A stretch of 64,000 nucleotides of DNA from Capillidium heterosporum (Eukaryota; Entomophthoromycota; Entomophthoromycetes; Entomophthorales; Capillidiaceae), in assembly GCA_016630905.1 (NCBI GenBank), contig WBMQ01000007.1, positions 1,116,001 to 1,180,000 of the forward strand. The letters are read 5' to 3'. Positions 46,906 through 62,346 of this stretch are shown here, one piece after another (within the stretch, counting starts at the first letter, position 1; each line of letters begins with the position of its first letter). The notes under the pieces are model-generated. The model did not search any database, was not told the DNA's origin, and was given only the letters and a program-made list of their open reading frames with translations. Made by a program: the position numbers and the translations under genes.

Positions 46906-47112
46906 CTATGATTCAATGTTTCTAAAGTAATAAACATGTGTATAAATTACATTTCCTAACTATAAATACCTTTACTATTATATTGAATCTAAATGATCGA
47001 TAAAGTGGTAATAATTGTATATATGTATAATTGTAAATATAACAGGTTTAATATAACAAAGTTTATGTATAGTATTTCCAAATTTAAATACTATAAAATT
47101 CACACCACACAT

Positions 47113-47610
47113 TTACAACTTGCTTCCCAAGTAATAATTTGGTTGATACTGATGATGTCCATACACGAGGGCGGGGTTGACGTACAGCATATTCTGATAA
47201 CCAGGTTTATAATCAACAGCACTATTCGCATACCCATTGCCGGCGAAACAGTTTTGATTTTGCAATATGTGAGTTTTGGTATCGATTAGCCTATTCAATT
47301 TGACGTAGTGCTTAAATTTGCGTAATGGATCGACTTCGTTTTGGTACAAGATGAATTGGTGCGTTATACACTTGTCGATCTTGCTAAGAATAGCGTAAGC
47401 GGGCATGTTTCGAACTTTGGAGTTGTAAGTAGGTAAGCCACGGTGGATTTGTACAATATGCTGGCTAACTTGATCGACGAACTTGTCTTCATCTTCATCC
47501 TCCTCTTCAAGCTCGAGTTGGAATGGGTCTAATATGTTGATCTTGCGGTAATTGATACTGCCATAGCTGGTAATACTGGAATTGGCGGCTCTTGATATAG
47601 AGTGTATCAT
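47113..47610 (-). CDS. Hypothetical protein, 165 aa
   Basis: Single open frame from ATG 47610. An acidic run (LELEEEDEDEDKF) at about residues 32-44 is followed by an ordinary mixed sequence (LPTYNSKVRNMPAYAILSKI) and a Tyr/Asn/Gln/Pro-rich C-terminus (YQNMLYVNPALVYGHHQYQP). No signal peptide or membrane span. It is head-to-head with the tubulin cofactor A gene (394 bp). Family not recognised. Composition and length favour a real gene. Confidence 0.55.
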   Translation of the reverse strand: MIHSISRAANSSITSYGSINYRKINILDPFQLELEEEDEDEDKFVDQVSQHIVQIHRGLPTYNSKVRNMPAYAILSKIDKCITHQFILYQNEVDPLRKFKHYVKLNRLIDTKTHILQNQNCFAGNGYANSAVDYKPGYQNMLYVNPALVYGHHQYQPNYYLGSKL

Positions 47611-48004
47611 CCTTACTTTGATTAGTATTTTAAGAATTTACTTGGTAATTTAATTTCTTTGTATTTATATGGGGATATAGGATGACGTGTTAGGCATGCA
47701 TGTTGGTAGATAACCCTTTACCCCTTTGGCAACCCTGTATTTATAAAGCTATATAGGTCTGATCCTTAAAAGATTTGATGCTGTACAGGTTTGAAATTTA
47801 AAGTTGTATGCAGTGAAATAGAATCGCTAATTTGTACTTTACCAATTGCAAAATCATACAATTTCAACCAATTACTTTCAAGGCTAGCTAATTGCCTCAG
47901 AAAACTACTTCATCCCTATTAATAAATTTACAATTCTAACCAAAATCCAATCTTATAAAAACCACTTTTTATTTTGGAGTCAGCAACGTAAATCAACAAG
48001 AGCG
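47611..48004. other. Divergent intergenic region
   Basis: 394-bp spacer between two divergent genes, presumably a shared promoter region. No defined element. Confidence 0.5.
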
Positions 48005-48482
48005 ATGGGAAATATAAGTCAATTAAAAATCAAGACCAATGTTGTTAGAAGGTACTAGGCAGCTAGTTTTTATAGTTTAACTTTATAATTTCTAGGTTGT
48101 TTAAGGAGGAGCAATACTACATCAAGGAAGTTGACCAACTGACCAAGAAATTGGAAGAATACAACAATTCGCCCGATTTTGATGAATATGAAGCCAGACA
48201 GAAGGTACTTATTAATATATACATATTATTTAATTCATTTAACTTTCATTGAAGCAACGTATTATTGATGAATCTAAAGAGATGCTACCAGGCTGTAAGA
48301 AAAGACTATTGGAGGCGGCAAACGATTTATCGGACTTTTTGGTAACTTTTCAAGAAAATTTAAATACTTAGTAATGATGGTATACCTTTTAGAAAGCAGA
48401 TTTTGATCCTTCTAAAGGGCCTATTGACGAGAATGAGTTGAAGGAGGCTACTGAAGTTTTGCAATCGATTATCATCGCTTAG
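48005..48482 (+). CDS. RBL2: Tubulin-folding cofactor A (Rbl2/TBCA)
   Basis: Four exons joined by hand (48005-48051, 48096-48204, 48255-48341 and 48393-48482) with introns of 44, 50 and 51 nt; 110 aa, as expected for TBCA (about 106-108). The sequence shows LKIKTNVVRRLFKEEQYYIKE at the N-terminus (families have IKIKTGVVKRL), then a helical middle (EYEARQKQRIIDESKEMLPG) and KEATEVLQSI at the end. This is the compact three-helix chaperone that holds newly made beta-tubulin in the cytosol before dimer assembly. All splice phases and both termini agree with the family. Confidence 0.9.
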
Positions 48483-50337
48483 GTTGTTGTCATAAAATAG
48501 TTGGAATGGTGTCATTCACTTTGCTTTTATGTGAGGCTTAATAAATTTACTTTTGATTTAGGTTTTCAGATAAGTAAAGATATAGAGCGGTTTACTTTAA
48601 ATAGTAGTTTAGGGTAACATTTTATTTTTTAGTTGACGTTCAAGTATAATACATCTGTATAGACACTACTGTAACAACGGCTTTTCCTACCTATATAGGA
48701 TGGAATTGTAAGTAGCCTCGTAGTATTTTAATAGATTTTCACTTATTTTTGAATCGATTTCCAATTACTTTTACCCATATTACCATCTAAAAGCTTGACA
48801 AGTAGATAGAAATACCAATGTTGTATTTTCCAAATCTACATCAACAAGCTACTTAAGTTAGTATTAGCATCTATTGAGACGACTAATACTTTGTGCCAAA
48901 GTTGACACAACTTCCCAATTTGAAGATTTATAGGACTTCAATAAGCTTATAATCCCTGGATCCAACTTTTATATTAGACCAGTGTCCTAACTCAATGAAA
49001 GATATATCGAGCTGAAGCTACACTTAATGACTATCTAAAGAGGGAGATTCAAATGCAGCACTAAAAGTTACCAATACTATTCTACTGCTTCTTTTTATCA
49101 ATTTAATCGACATTAAGAGTTTTAACAGTGTATGTATTAATATTCCATATTTAAAATCTCAGATGACTACTCAAGATATAAGATACTTTTTACAGCATAC
49201 TGAAAATCTTTACAACCACAGCATATTATAACTTGAAGCTGGTAGCTTAGAGTTGAAGTTTATTTTATATCCACCAGGCTAATATCCTTTGAAAGTCAAT
49301 GTTATCTAAAGAGTTCCTTGTATGCTAAAAAAGCAAGTATAGCTCTAAGCTAAAAATAAGCGTATACCTACATTGTATCTGACCATCTATATCTTTATAG
49401 ATCTTGGGTCCTCTTCTGTATGAAAATGCTATAGACTGATTGAACTGGAGCGGTGGAAATTTTAAAATAGATGATTAAAACTATGTAGGGGTATTTATAG
49501 CTATTTTATTAAGCCATTTTGCAAATCACTTTAAACTTTGAATATAGAAAAGTTGCGAAATCAAAGAGAATTGTGGTAGTTATCTACTTTGCCATCCATT
49601 ACATATTAACATTCTAGTGTATATTTTAATATAAATTGTTAATACATTTAAAACCTTTATCTGAAACTTCCAGAGTATAGAAAAGTTACTATAAAGTGAG
49701 TACACCGATATATAGTCGACCTAACTATGAACAAAGGTCACTTTAGGAAACTAATGAATTTGCCTAAAGTGACTATAAAAGCATTTTGATACTTCTATGC
49801 CAAGCCTACCTTACTTATTTCCATAGCAAGAACATTCTTTTTACAAGACAGCTGACCCCATACTGTACAGAATTTAAGTTTCTAATACAAGAGTTCAAGC
49901 AGGTAACAGATCCGTACCGATTGACGGAGGTTTTCTATCAAGTAAAGTGCAGGTAATCAAACTAAAAGTTCTAAAAATAGGGTGCAAAGTTAATTTTAGC
50001 CGTCTTTTACCACGAGAATTAGGTCATGTACACTAGTATTGTTGAACCTAAACAAAAGATTGATACTCCGAGGAAATCTATTTAAATAGGACCTTGGCCT
50101 ACTTTAGCTACGCTTATGGCTGCACCTTATAATCCAATAGTAGCCTAAATTGAGGTCAGATATCCAAACTTATAAAAATACCATATATATTTTTAACTAA
50201 TTTAAAAATATGTATGAGAATGGGTACTCCCAACAAGAACTTTTGCCATAGTCCGATATAAATACGAGGAGGATGATGAAAGGCATCAAAAATACAAAAT
50301 TATACCTAGTACGACTTAATAAAATTCCAATAGACCG
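48483..50337. other. Long spacer
   Basis: About 1.85 kb, AT-rich. A frame near 49855-49950 reads EFKFLIQEFKQVTDPYRLTE, protein-like but isolated. A TATAAATA at 50257-50264 lies 74 nt before the chitinase start and may be its TATA box. Confidence 0.45.
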
Positions 50338-51684
50338 ATGCTGTTCGACTTAAAGACATCTTTAATACTAAACTTTACTTTACTTGCGTTGGTAACCTCG
50401 AGCCCAAGTCCAAGTCCCAACTCCAGCTCCGACAACCTTTCCAAAGCCAAAACCAGCAAGAGTTACAATTTGATGGGCTACTTCCAAACTCAAAGTCAGA
50501 CCGTTGCATCAGGGCGTATCGATGTAGCACAAATTTCCCCTAAACTATCCCATACTTTCTTCGCCTTTGTTGAAGTAGATGGTGAAGAGTTCAAATGTAA
50601 AATTGTCGATACTGAATTGGATACCAAGGACCTACGCGATGCCAACTTGAGGAAGTTGAATGACAAGGCCAAGTGCGATAGTGGCAGCAGTAAAGCAGGT
50701 GGTAACTTGGCTGCTTTATTTGCCAACAAAGTGGAGAACCCCAGCCAAAAGATTATCTTATCAGTAGGTGGCGCCAGTGAAGTCAAGACCAAGAACTTTG
50801 TCAAAGCAACAGCGACTTTGGAAAGTACAAAGCAGTTGGCTAAAAGTTGCGTCCAGCTGGCGTTAGATTACGGGTTCGATGGTGTAGATTACGATTGGGA
50901 ATCCCCCAAGTCGGTTGAAGAGTGGAAAGCGTACGCTGACCTCATCCAGTTCACTAGAGAAGAGTTTGACAAGTTAATCGACAAAGCTAGGTACTCTGTC
51001 ATTGTCACTATTTTACAGACCGTCTTCAACAAAGATTCGGATGAAGCTTTCAAGCGCATATCGAAATCCGTCAACTTTGTCAATTTGATGACCTACGACT
51101 CTTCTTTTGGATCGGATGGTGCATTACACGACGCCGCCATCTACGGTACTGAGCTTAGTTATGCGACTCCTTACCTCGATAGTACCGTTAAATTGGCCCT
51201 CAACTACTTCAAATCGGATAATATAATGATAGGTCGACCCCTCTACGGCTACGAAAACAAGATCCACATCGACCCAATGCCTTCCAATCCCAATTTACCA
51301 GGATTGTACGGTAGAATAATTATGGGGGAAACGAAAACTTTGACCTACAACACCATACGCGACAAGTACCTCAATGATAAAGCTTATAAAAGGTATTGGG
51401 ATGACAAGGCTAAGGCCAGCTACCTCTACAACGAAAGTACCAAAAAGTTGGTAACTTATGTTGACGATCAAAGTATAGATGAAGTGACAAATTACATCAA
51501 AAGTAATAACTTGGGAGGCATGTTCTTTTGGCACTTGGGGGGGTCCTTTAACTTTGATACTAAGAAGGAGGAGTTGGTTGAGTTTGCAGCTACTAAATTG
51601 GAAGTAAATGGAAATAAGGGAAGGTATGTGCCAATCATTCGCCATTCTGTAATATTAAGACCATATGTAGTAATGAGGAGCTAA
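50338..51684 (+). CDS. Secreted GH18 chitinase
   Basis: 448 aa, single exon. Signal peptide at about residues 1-21, then a Ser/Pro-rich linker. The GH18 barrel follows: the conserved SVGG strand at 142-145 and the catalytic motif DGVDYDWE at 181-188, with Glu188 as proton donor and Asp186 stabilising the substrate. Later blocks include VNLMTYDS, IMIGRPLYGY and GGMFFWHLGG. It is expected to hydrolyse beta-1,4-linked N-acetylglucosamine polymers outside the cell, either remodelling the fungus's own wall or attacking external chitin. No carbohydrate-binding module is seen. The last 20 residues (YVPIIRHSVILRPYVVMRS) look non-conserved and may reflect a missed 3' intron. Confidence 0.9.
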   Translation: MLFDLKTSLILNFTLLALVTSSPSPSPNSSSDNLSKAKTSKSYNLMGYFQTQSQTVASGRIDVAQISPKLSHTFFAFVEVDGEEFKCKIVDTELDTKDLRDANLRKLNDKAKCDSGSSKAGGNLAALFANKVENPSQKIILSVGGASEVKTKNFVKATATLESTKQLAKSCVQLALDYGFDGVDYDWESPKSVEEWKAYADLIQFTREEFDKLIDKARYSVIVTILQTVFNKDSDEAFKRISKSVNFVNLMTYDSSFGSDGALHDAAIYGTELSYATPYLDSTVKLALNYFKSDNIMIGRPLYGYENKIHIDPMPSNPNLPGLYGRIIMGETKTLTYNTIRDKYLNDKAYKRYWDDKAKASYLYNESTKKLVTYVDDQSIDEVTNYIKSNNLGGMFFWHLGGSFNFDTKKEELVEFAATKLEVNGNKGRYVPIIRHSVILRPYVVMRS

Positions 51685-52379
51685 CTTCTAATGCTTATAC
51701 TTTAAAGTTTTCTTTAGTTGTGATGGCAATGGTTGGTGTGTTGAATTGTATGTTGTAAGATAAGGCTATAAGAAGCATATTTTTTGGAAATGGCTTGATG
51801 GTATGTATATATCGAATTGAATTACACTTATAAATAATAATATGGATTTATTAACTTTTTATTTTAGTAGTTTATAGCATATATATTATATTATATAACA
51901 GTTTATAGCATACCTTTATAATATATTGCTTAAATGACACTTATATTCTACTTAAATCCTATTTTATATAGGATATCCTTTTTCATATAATCCGTATGAT
52001 CAAGCTGTTTTATACTACTATTTCATTCCTATGTTTTTATAAAATATACTACCCACCTTGAACTTGATCACTACACTGGTTGTCCTCAATCTACTAAACG
52101 AACTAGGTCTTTAGTTGGTACCTATCTTATACTTGACTACCTCTACCTTATAAAAATTGCCCATTAAAGGTATTTTATAAACTAAAAATTGGAAAAGTAG
52201 TGATCAAAAGAAATCGGTAGTATATAAACTATAGAAATTTATTAATACATGTTTGACATCAGCAAGAGCTTACGAAAAATTGATGGGTATGCAATTTTAA
52301 AACTTATTTACTTTAGAGTATAAGATTTACTTTATTCATTTTAATAATATAATGTACAGAAAGCTGCTTAGCTCTAAAT
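51685..52379. other. Intergenic
   Basis: About 700 bp of AT-rich sequence downstream of the chitinase gene. Nothing recognised. Confidence 0.5.
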
Positions 52380-52890
52380 CTACCTCCTCCTAAGATTGTA
52401 CCTGGCCAAGAATCCTTCCAACCAAGAGTTCCCAAATTTGGCCCTCACGTATCGTTGCTTAACTTTAGCCGAGTACTTGTCACTTGTTAAAAGTGCTTTG
52501 ACTTCAGGCCTAGTGGCTGCTATCAACGTACTACTTATATTTCTAATGTATAAAAAGTAAATGAATAAAGTGGTGTCTAGTAAACTATATCTGCTATCAT
52601 TTTTATTCTTAGTGATATCAAGGAGTTTAAGCTTGATCTCAAAGTATTTGAACCTTTGGAACCATTTGTGATTGAGATGCATATTGATAATAGGATAAGT
52701 TTTTGGAAAGCTACTTGTGACTGATTGAGGGTATTTTTGCTAATGCTGTATTTCGTTTTTAGCAAATGGACTCATTATTGAAAACAAAATCTTTTTAAGA
52801 TCTTTCTGTTCTTTGATAGTTGGAAATCTACTCTGCTTCCTATCAATGGTAGCTGTCTTTACTTTTGAAGGTTTAGTTGATTGTAGCATT
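52380..52890 (-). pseudogene. Possible relic of a CENP-B/Tc5-type DNA-binding protein
   Basis: From an ATG at about 52890 the frame reads protein-like but stops near 52742. A second frame (52682-52380) ends RAKFGNSWLEGFLARYNLRRR, which resembles the second helix-turn-helix of CENP-B/Tc5 transposase proteins (xxWLxxFxxRHxL). No catalytic DDE domain follows. It could be a decayed transposase fragment or a coincidence. Confidence 0.3.
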
Positions 52891-55022
52891 GTACTGACAA
52901 CTTATCATTGGTACAAATAGAGGTGATCTGAAAGTACTTGTTGAAGATAGCATATTGAAATAAAAAAGATGACCTCGTCAATTACAAACTTATAGAAATG
53001 AACAAGTAAGCTCTCTGTGGGAATTTCTCAAATAGCCAATTATGTTACAGATTTTCTACACGATTGGGGCTTTTCATGAGAAACTTGGTTTTTCTGATCG
53101 CACAAATGAAGGGTTCATCTGTATAGGACATAGCTACATGGGATTACATCCTATGTAATGATATGGTATTTATATGAAATAGAAAAGAAAGCCTACGGGT
53201 TTATAAAGCAGTTGTTGTAAAGACTCAAAAAGGTCGTCAATTTTCATTATACAGGGTATAGATCATAGCGTACACTATACGATGTGAACCATACATCAAG
53301 CTTTATAGTGAAAATGTACTTTGGGTGCTTTAATTCGGCTCTATGGATCCCAATTTTCAAGTCTTAGTGTTGGTAAGTAGCAACATACTCCTTCCTAAAC
53401 TTATAATGATACAATATGGCCTTTTACATATTTCTTGGATTGAAAACATATATACTCATAAGAAAATTTTCCTATAGTAACCTTAATAAATTTAGAATCC
53501 AAAAGGCTCATTGAAGGTAATGGTCAAGTTGAAATAAATATATTTCTTTAAAAGTTTAGTATGTTGCCTAAGTAGTCCTTTAAAGAAATCTGAACAGTAA
53601 GGGTAAATTTGATACTGCTGTAGAAAGTTGAATTTTCGCCATTTAATTTTATAGCTAAAAGTAATTTTGGAACAGTTATTATATTTGTAATAAAATTTAT
53701 GTAGAAAAGTAAATGGGCTAAAGGCTACGGTGCTATATCGGTAGAGATGGTTTGGGCTTTGGATTTTACTACTTGATAAAGGTCTTCCATATGGACTACA
53801 AGGCTCAATTCTTGTAGGTTTCAAAGCTCTTTGTAAAAGATAGTTAGCAGTTGGATTAGTTTTGAGTTCGATAGCTGTACCTGTAATTTTTCCAAAATGA
53901 GATAAAAGTAGCTTTTGCAATGATTATGGATTTGGCAGGTATAGTCTTATCATGGCTTGATAGTTATAAGGAAGTATGTTCAATTTAGTTGGTGTAATGC
54001 CTTGGGAATATCGTATAGTAGACTTTGGAAATGGTTAGTTGATTTCGATGGAAACATTGAGTAGAATAATTGCTAGTTGATGTAAAGTTTGCAATGTCAA
54101 TTGGATAGTCAATTTGGATTTGTGGACTATTTTAATTTTGTGTCAACTAAACAGTTCATACACTTCCATATAAAATGAGTAATAGGTTATACTCATGAAT
54201 CCAATTCAATTTAGATTTGATGAAATGATCAATATATTTTGATGTCCATGCCAAGTAAATAGCCTCCTGTCTACAAATCTATATGACTTTAGTTTCAAAC
54301 TATGCATGATAGTTGAGTTACTAATACTGTATACAATGTCACTTTTAACTAAAATATGAATAGTTTGGTTGCTCATCAAATTATAGTAAAAGTAACAAAT
54401 CTCAGACAAAATCTAAATTTGACCTGTAGAACTACTTTGATAAACTTTCAAGGTTTGTTGTGACTCATCGTCGTTGACGGATACCTTTTTATCAGTTACA
54501 AGATCCTGTGATGGATTAGCTTTCTAATTTGAAATGGGTGGATGGACTTGATAAAACCTTTATATTTAGGAAAATTAGCATGTCCTATTGCTAAGTCAGC
54601 TTGGATAGTCAGCCACCATCAATCCGTTCTCTTTTTGGTATACCTGTATGGCTTTATAGAGGTAGTCTTTACAATGCCATCCGCTAGCTATACGCTTTAT
54701 CAGCTCCAAGCGTGTCTTTGTTCCTTTCCCTATTTTGGTGTTATTGTGTTTCTGATAACGAATCAACCTACATTTACCCAAGAAACTATTGGACGCATAC
54801 CACTATCAAAACCTTTGAAAAATTGAGCATTACATCCATTACCTAAAATGGTAAAGTTTTTCATCCAGTGACGTTAATTACAATTTGTACATAATAAAGA
54901 ACCCTATCAAAGTTGGAATGTGACGTTTATTGAAAAGATAAGATTATGAGATAAGATGATTCATCTTTTATCACTTGAATGTGAAAGTTATAGAGTTAAG
55001 ACAGTCACGTAAAGTTAAATGG
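52891..55022. other. Spacer with possible gene relics
   Basis: About 2.1 kb. A 142-codon minus-strand frame at 53920-53492 has no recognisable motif. Between 54850 and 54410 on the minus strand several protein-like pieces occur in different frames (NTKIGKGTKTRLELIKRIAS; DKKVSVNDDESQQTLKVYQ). They suggest a small intron-containing gene or a decayed one, which I could not assemble. Confidence 0.35.
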
Positions 55023-55030
55023 TATATAAA
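55023..55030 (+). promoter_or_regulatory. TATA box of the LEU fusion gene
   Basis: TATATAAA lies 63 nt before ATG 55093, a distance like that of the TATA boxes of the terpene synthases. Motif match only. Confidence 0.4.
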
Positions 55031-55047
55031 TCCAAAGCTGGTCGTAA

Positions 55048-58451
<3,404 letters not shown>

Positions 58452-59056
58452 TTGAGATGTATTAAATTTTTTATATTGTATTGGTATGTGTTTTTAGTAT
58501 TTTTAAAGTTGAATAGCTAGGATTAATTTATAGCTAATGCAGTTAAGAGTATATAGTACAGTAGATAATGTTTCTTTACTTTTTATCAAGTTGGAGATAT
58601 TGTAAATATATAACATCAAAGAGTAGGAAGCCAGTTCCTTTTTTGGAATTCCATCACTCTTTGTAGGCTATTGTTTATAGGCGAAGCCAACTTTCAGAAA
58701 CTATAGTAAAGTCTACCCTTTCCTATCTCTATATTTGTTTTGTTAGACTCCAAATTCTTGCTTTCCATCTTTAGCTGGAAAGGTTTTATAAAGCTTACCA
58801 ATGAAAAACTTTTGCACCATACTTTCCCAAAATCTAGCCTAACATCTAACTTTAACGAATCTAATTGAACAGTGCGCAGCTTAGGTTTAGGCGACTACCA
58901 GTTTGGTTTTCAAAGGAGCTTCTTCAACAAATAGAGGAGTAGGGTCTATCAAAAGCAGTTTTCAACATACAACAACTTGGCAGATATAAAGTAATTGGTT
59001 GCTTGCCGGTGGGTGTTTTATTAGGTGCTTTTCGCAGTAAACAATATAGTATAGCT
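58452..59056. other. Intergenic
   Basis: About 600 bp between the LEU fusion and the SNM1 gene. A frame upstream of ATG 59057 is open to 59003 but lacks an ATG. No other feature. Confidence 0.5.
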
Positions 59057-61039
59057 ATGCATCGGTTCCACCTAAAAGGTAAGACAACTCGAGCCCAGCC
59101 CGAAGAGAGACGACAGCCACCCAAAGATGTAGGGCTGCGAAACTGTCCCATGTGTAACTTGTGCTTCACTGGGAAGTCAATTTCCTTTCAAGAGCACCAT
59201 GTCAATTTTTGTATCGAAATGAGCGACAAGAAATTGAAATTAGAGTCCAACGTCAGTCAACCCTTCGAAACAGAATGCAACCTAGTTGTGGAATCAAATA
59301 CGAGTAACGATAAAATTGAAGTCAGTGATCCCACCCATATGAAAGTAGAGGATAGCTTTGCACTTAAACAAGAACCAGGCTTAACTGAGTTGGATTTTTC
59401 AAGTACAATAGACTTTGAAGCTAAAACTAAGGATGACTGTGAAACCCACGCTGAGGATAGTATAAAAGTAGAACGGGTTTCCAAGCACTTTTCTCCAGCT
59501 AAAACTGAGTTGAAAAGGAAGCACGACAAGAGCAATGAGCTGGTCAAAGTTATTGATGAGATGAAATTCCAAGCCATTCCGACTCAAACTTCAATGCATA
59601 TGGTTAAAAATGAGGTCGAACATAAGGTCACGATAAACTCAAGTGGTGGAGGAAACGTTCAAGTACGAACCTTTGGTAAGAGCGCCACTATGAATCGGAA
59701 GAGTGAAGTCTCAACAGCTCAAAAGTCCAAGCTCATTGACAAATTTACGAGGCAAGAGTTGATGAATCAAGGTAATTTTATAAGTAGGCGCGAAAACCCA
59801 ATTGTTCATACCTGTCGAGATTTATTTCATTTCGCCAAGATTAAGCAGAAGCGTCCTGTACCGGAAGGTAAGATAGTACCCAACACCAATTTTACTGTTG
59901 ATTGTTTCAACATTGGTGCCGTCATCAACTGTCCCGCCTATTTTTTGTCCCATTTCCACAGCGATCACTACGGTGGGCTCTCTTCGACATTCAAGCATAG
60001 CACGATATTTTGTACCAAAGTAACAAGCAATTTATGCCAGACAAAGTTGAGGGTTAACCCTCAGTTTATCTTTGAAATGGAACTTAACATCTGGTACAAG
60101 ATTAACAATGTTTTCGTAGCACTCATCGAGGCCAACCAGTAAGCTATATAGCGTTATTTAAAACTAACGATAGTTTAGTTGCCCTGGAGCTGTTATCCTA
60201 ATATTTGACGTCCCAGAACTCGCCGAGGATGGAACCACCATCTACAAAAGATCGGTGCACACCGGTGACTTTAGAGTGCACCACGATATCCATCTTGGTC
60301 CGCAGTCAGTGTTGCTAACAGATAAAATCGATTACCTTTACCTAGATACTACCTACTGCAACCCAAGCTACCCTTTCCCCAAGCAAGATACCATCGTAAA
60401 TACCGCTATCGACCTAGTTGACAAGTTTGTAAGTACACCCAAGGTCAACACCAACTCACTGTTGAACTGGGGGTTCAGTCTATCCACGGCAAAAAGCACT
60501 GATACCAAGAGGTACGACCATTTGGTGGTAGTGGGGAGCTATTCTATCGGCAAGGAAAAGATGTTCGCCGCCATGGCCGACCATCTAGGCAGCAAAATAT
60601 ACTGCATCCCTACCAAGAAGCCCTCTTAGAACAGTTTGAGGACCCCAAGTTCATCAATATGCTTACGGATGACCCCCAGAAAGCTATGGTCCACGTCCAG
60701 TCCATGACCATGATCACTCAGAAGGCGCTGCATGACTACTTTGACGAGATGCGCAAATATAACCCCAACCTCAAATCTATATTGGGTATTAGACCAACTG
60801 GGTGGAGTTTTGGAAATACGCGAAATGGAGCCCCCAGTAACTATTTGAACCCGAGCTCCAAGACCCCTAAAGTTGTTATATATGGCTTACCTTACAGCGA
60901 ACATAGTAGCTTTGAAGAGTTGGCTACCTTTGTCAAAGCTATAAGGGGTAGGAGTCCTAACGTCCAAGTTGTACCAACGGTTCCACCTAAAGATGTCTCT
61001 TATGCAACTATGCACGAGTGGATCCAGACTTGGGTTTAA
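59057..61039 (+). CDS. PSO2: Pso2/SNM1 DNA interstrand-crosslink repair nuclease
   Basis: Exon 59057-60138, a 40-nt intron with a CTAAC branch site, and exon 60179-61039; about 648 aa. An N-terminal UBZ4-type zinc finger (CPMC ... HHVNFC) is followed by an acidic/basic linker. The metallo-beta-lactamase/beta-CASP nuclease domain then shows HFHSDHYGG (metal site), EAN-HCPGAV (restored by splicing), HTGDFR, YLDTTYCNPSY, VVVGSYSIGKEK and LPYSEHSS. It is a nuclear 5' exonuclease that trims crosslinked DNA. The frame breaks once at about 60610-60625: KIYCIPTKK continues into ALLEQFEDPKF only if one base is read twice, i.e. one G seems missing. The rest is intact, so I treat it as a gene with one frame error, though a recent pseudogene is possible. 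Confidence 0.85.
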
Positions 61040-62043
61040 TTTTTTAATAAACTTGTACTAATGTTACTACATCGTTCTTTGCCCTTATATAGCTAAAGGT
61101 ATAAAATAAAACTAAAATGTAAATAAGATTTTGAACTAAAATAAGTAAATTTAAAATTTAAACACGATATATAGTAGTAGGCTTATTGTTTAATAATATT
61201 GGCATGTCACTTAAGCCGATTGCTGATCTAAACATTTATAATTAGTTTGTGTTCATAAATTAAATAGATAAAGTATATCACGAAAAGTCAGTAGGAACAA
61301 TTGGAATATTTAAAAAGTTTGAAATCACAACTAGCTTCATAAAAGTATCTCATCATTTCATATAGAATAAAATTTCAAAATTCACAACCAAAATTACTTA
61401 CCAGAAAGAACTGTTTACTTTGTAAAAATTGAGTTCAGAAGCTTTTGAGTTTCCAAAAATTTTGGTAGTTCAAATTACACCAATCAAAGCAATTATCGAT
61501 TGGTGCTACAATGCAGACTACAAGATGGTGGAAATTTTTTTGGCATGGGTGCTATAGACAGCGTTACTAAGTTGGTCCTACCTTGAAATTGTTTAGGTAA
61601 TGAAATCCAACCGGTACAGTCGGTCCAAACTTCAAATATTAATTTGCCAACATCTGGTGAATTTTGGGCGATTCTTTGTTCAACTTGTAATGTTGAAAGT
61701 AACATGAAACTTAAGTTGAAAACTTTTCTGATTGTTTGCAAGCCATCACTTGAAACTTGGGCTAGCTATAGGAACGAGTGGCTTCAACTAAAAAATGGAC
61801 AAGCTTCGGGCCTGCTTTTCAAATACTAACAATCAGCATTTGAAATTAAAGTTTTTTGTCAAACTTGGCTGAGTTAAGTAGTGGCAAGTAGCAGATATAT
61901 ATATAGTAAACCAAATCCAAACGTAGATGTATGATCTAGCATTTTTTGACAAGATGCCTTCAAATTTTGAAATTTTGACGCTAAATATAAATTTTATTTA
62001 CATAATTGAGGAAGTATACGGCTCTAGGGTAAACAAATGTTAA
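61040..62043. other. Spacer
   Basis: About 1 kb downstream of the SNM1 gene. A minus-strand frame (about 61720-61493) encodes MLLSTLQVEQRIAQ and WTDCTGWISLPKQF with a possible donor after it. Too little to call. Confidence 0.4.
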
Positions 62044-62346
62044 TCACTTGGTCAATACTACCATCTCAGGAACTTGAGGGGCGGCCATACCATCAATCTC
62101 ATTTGCGATTGTATTTTCATCTTCTGGATCGTTGATCACGTTCGATGTACTTTCTTTTGCACTTGTGCTTAAAGGATTGATATCATGTAAATCTTTAGCT
62201 TTAAGTTTGGAGGTTGATATAGCTAGTGGCATCAAAAATCGAAAAATTCCATGACATACCGCCATCTTTTCAAAGGTATCGGTTGGATTTGATTCTATTA
62301 CAAATTTATGGACCATAAAGTTTGACAGTAATAGAATTGATACCAT
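62044..62346 (-). CDS. Possible small secreted protein, 100 aa
   Basis: Open frame from ATG 62346. The N-terminus MVSILLLSNFMVHKFVIES has a short hydrophobic core that could be a weak signal peptide. The remainder is mixed, with an acidic stretch (NDPEDENTIANEID) near the end. No cysteines apart from one, and no known motif. The evidence is only frame length and composition, so it may be spurious. Confidence 0.3.
   Translation of the reverse strand: MVSILLLSNFMVHKFVIESNPTDTFEKMAVCHGIFRFLMPLAISTSKLKAKDLHDINPLSTSAKESTSNVINDPEDENTIANEIDGMAAPQVPEMVVLTK

Noticed and set aside
52380-52890. An active transposon
   Set aside because: Only a possible CENP-B-like helix is visible; no DDE domain, terminal inverted repeats or target duplication could be seen.
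59003-59056. Upstream extension of the SNM1 gene
   Set aside because: It lacks an ATG; the first in-frame ATG is at 59057.
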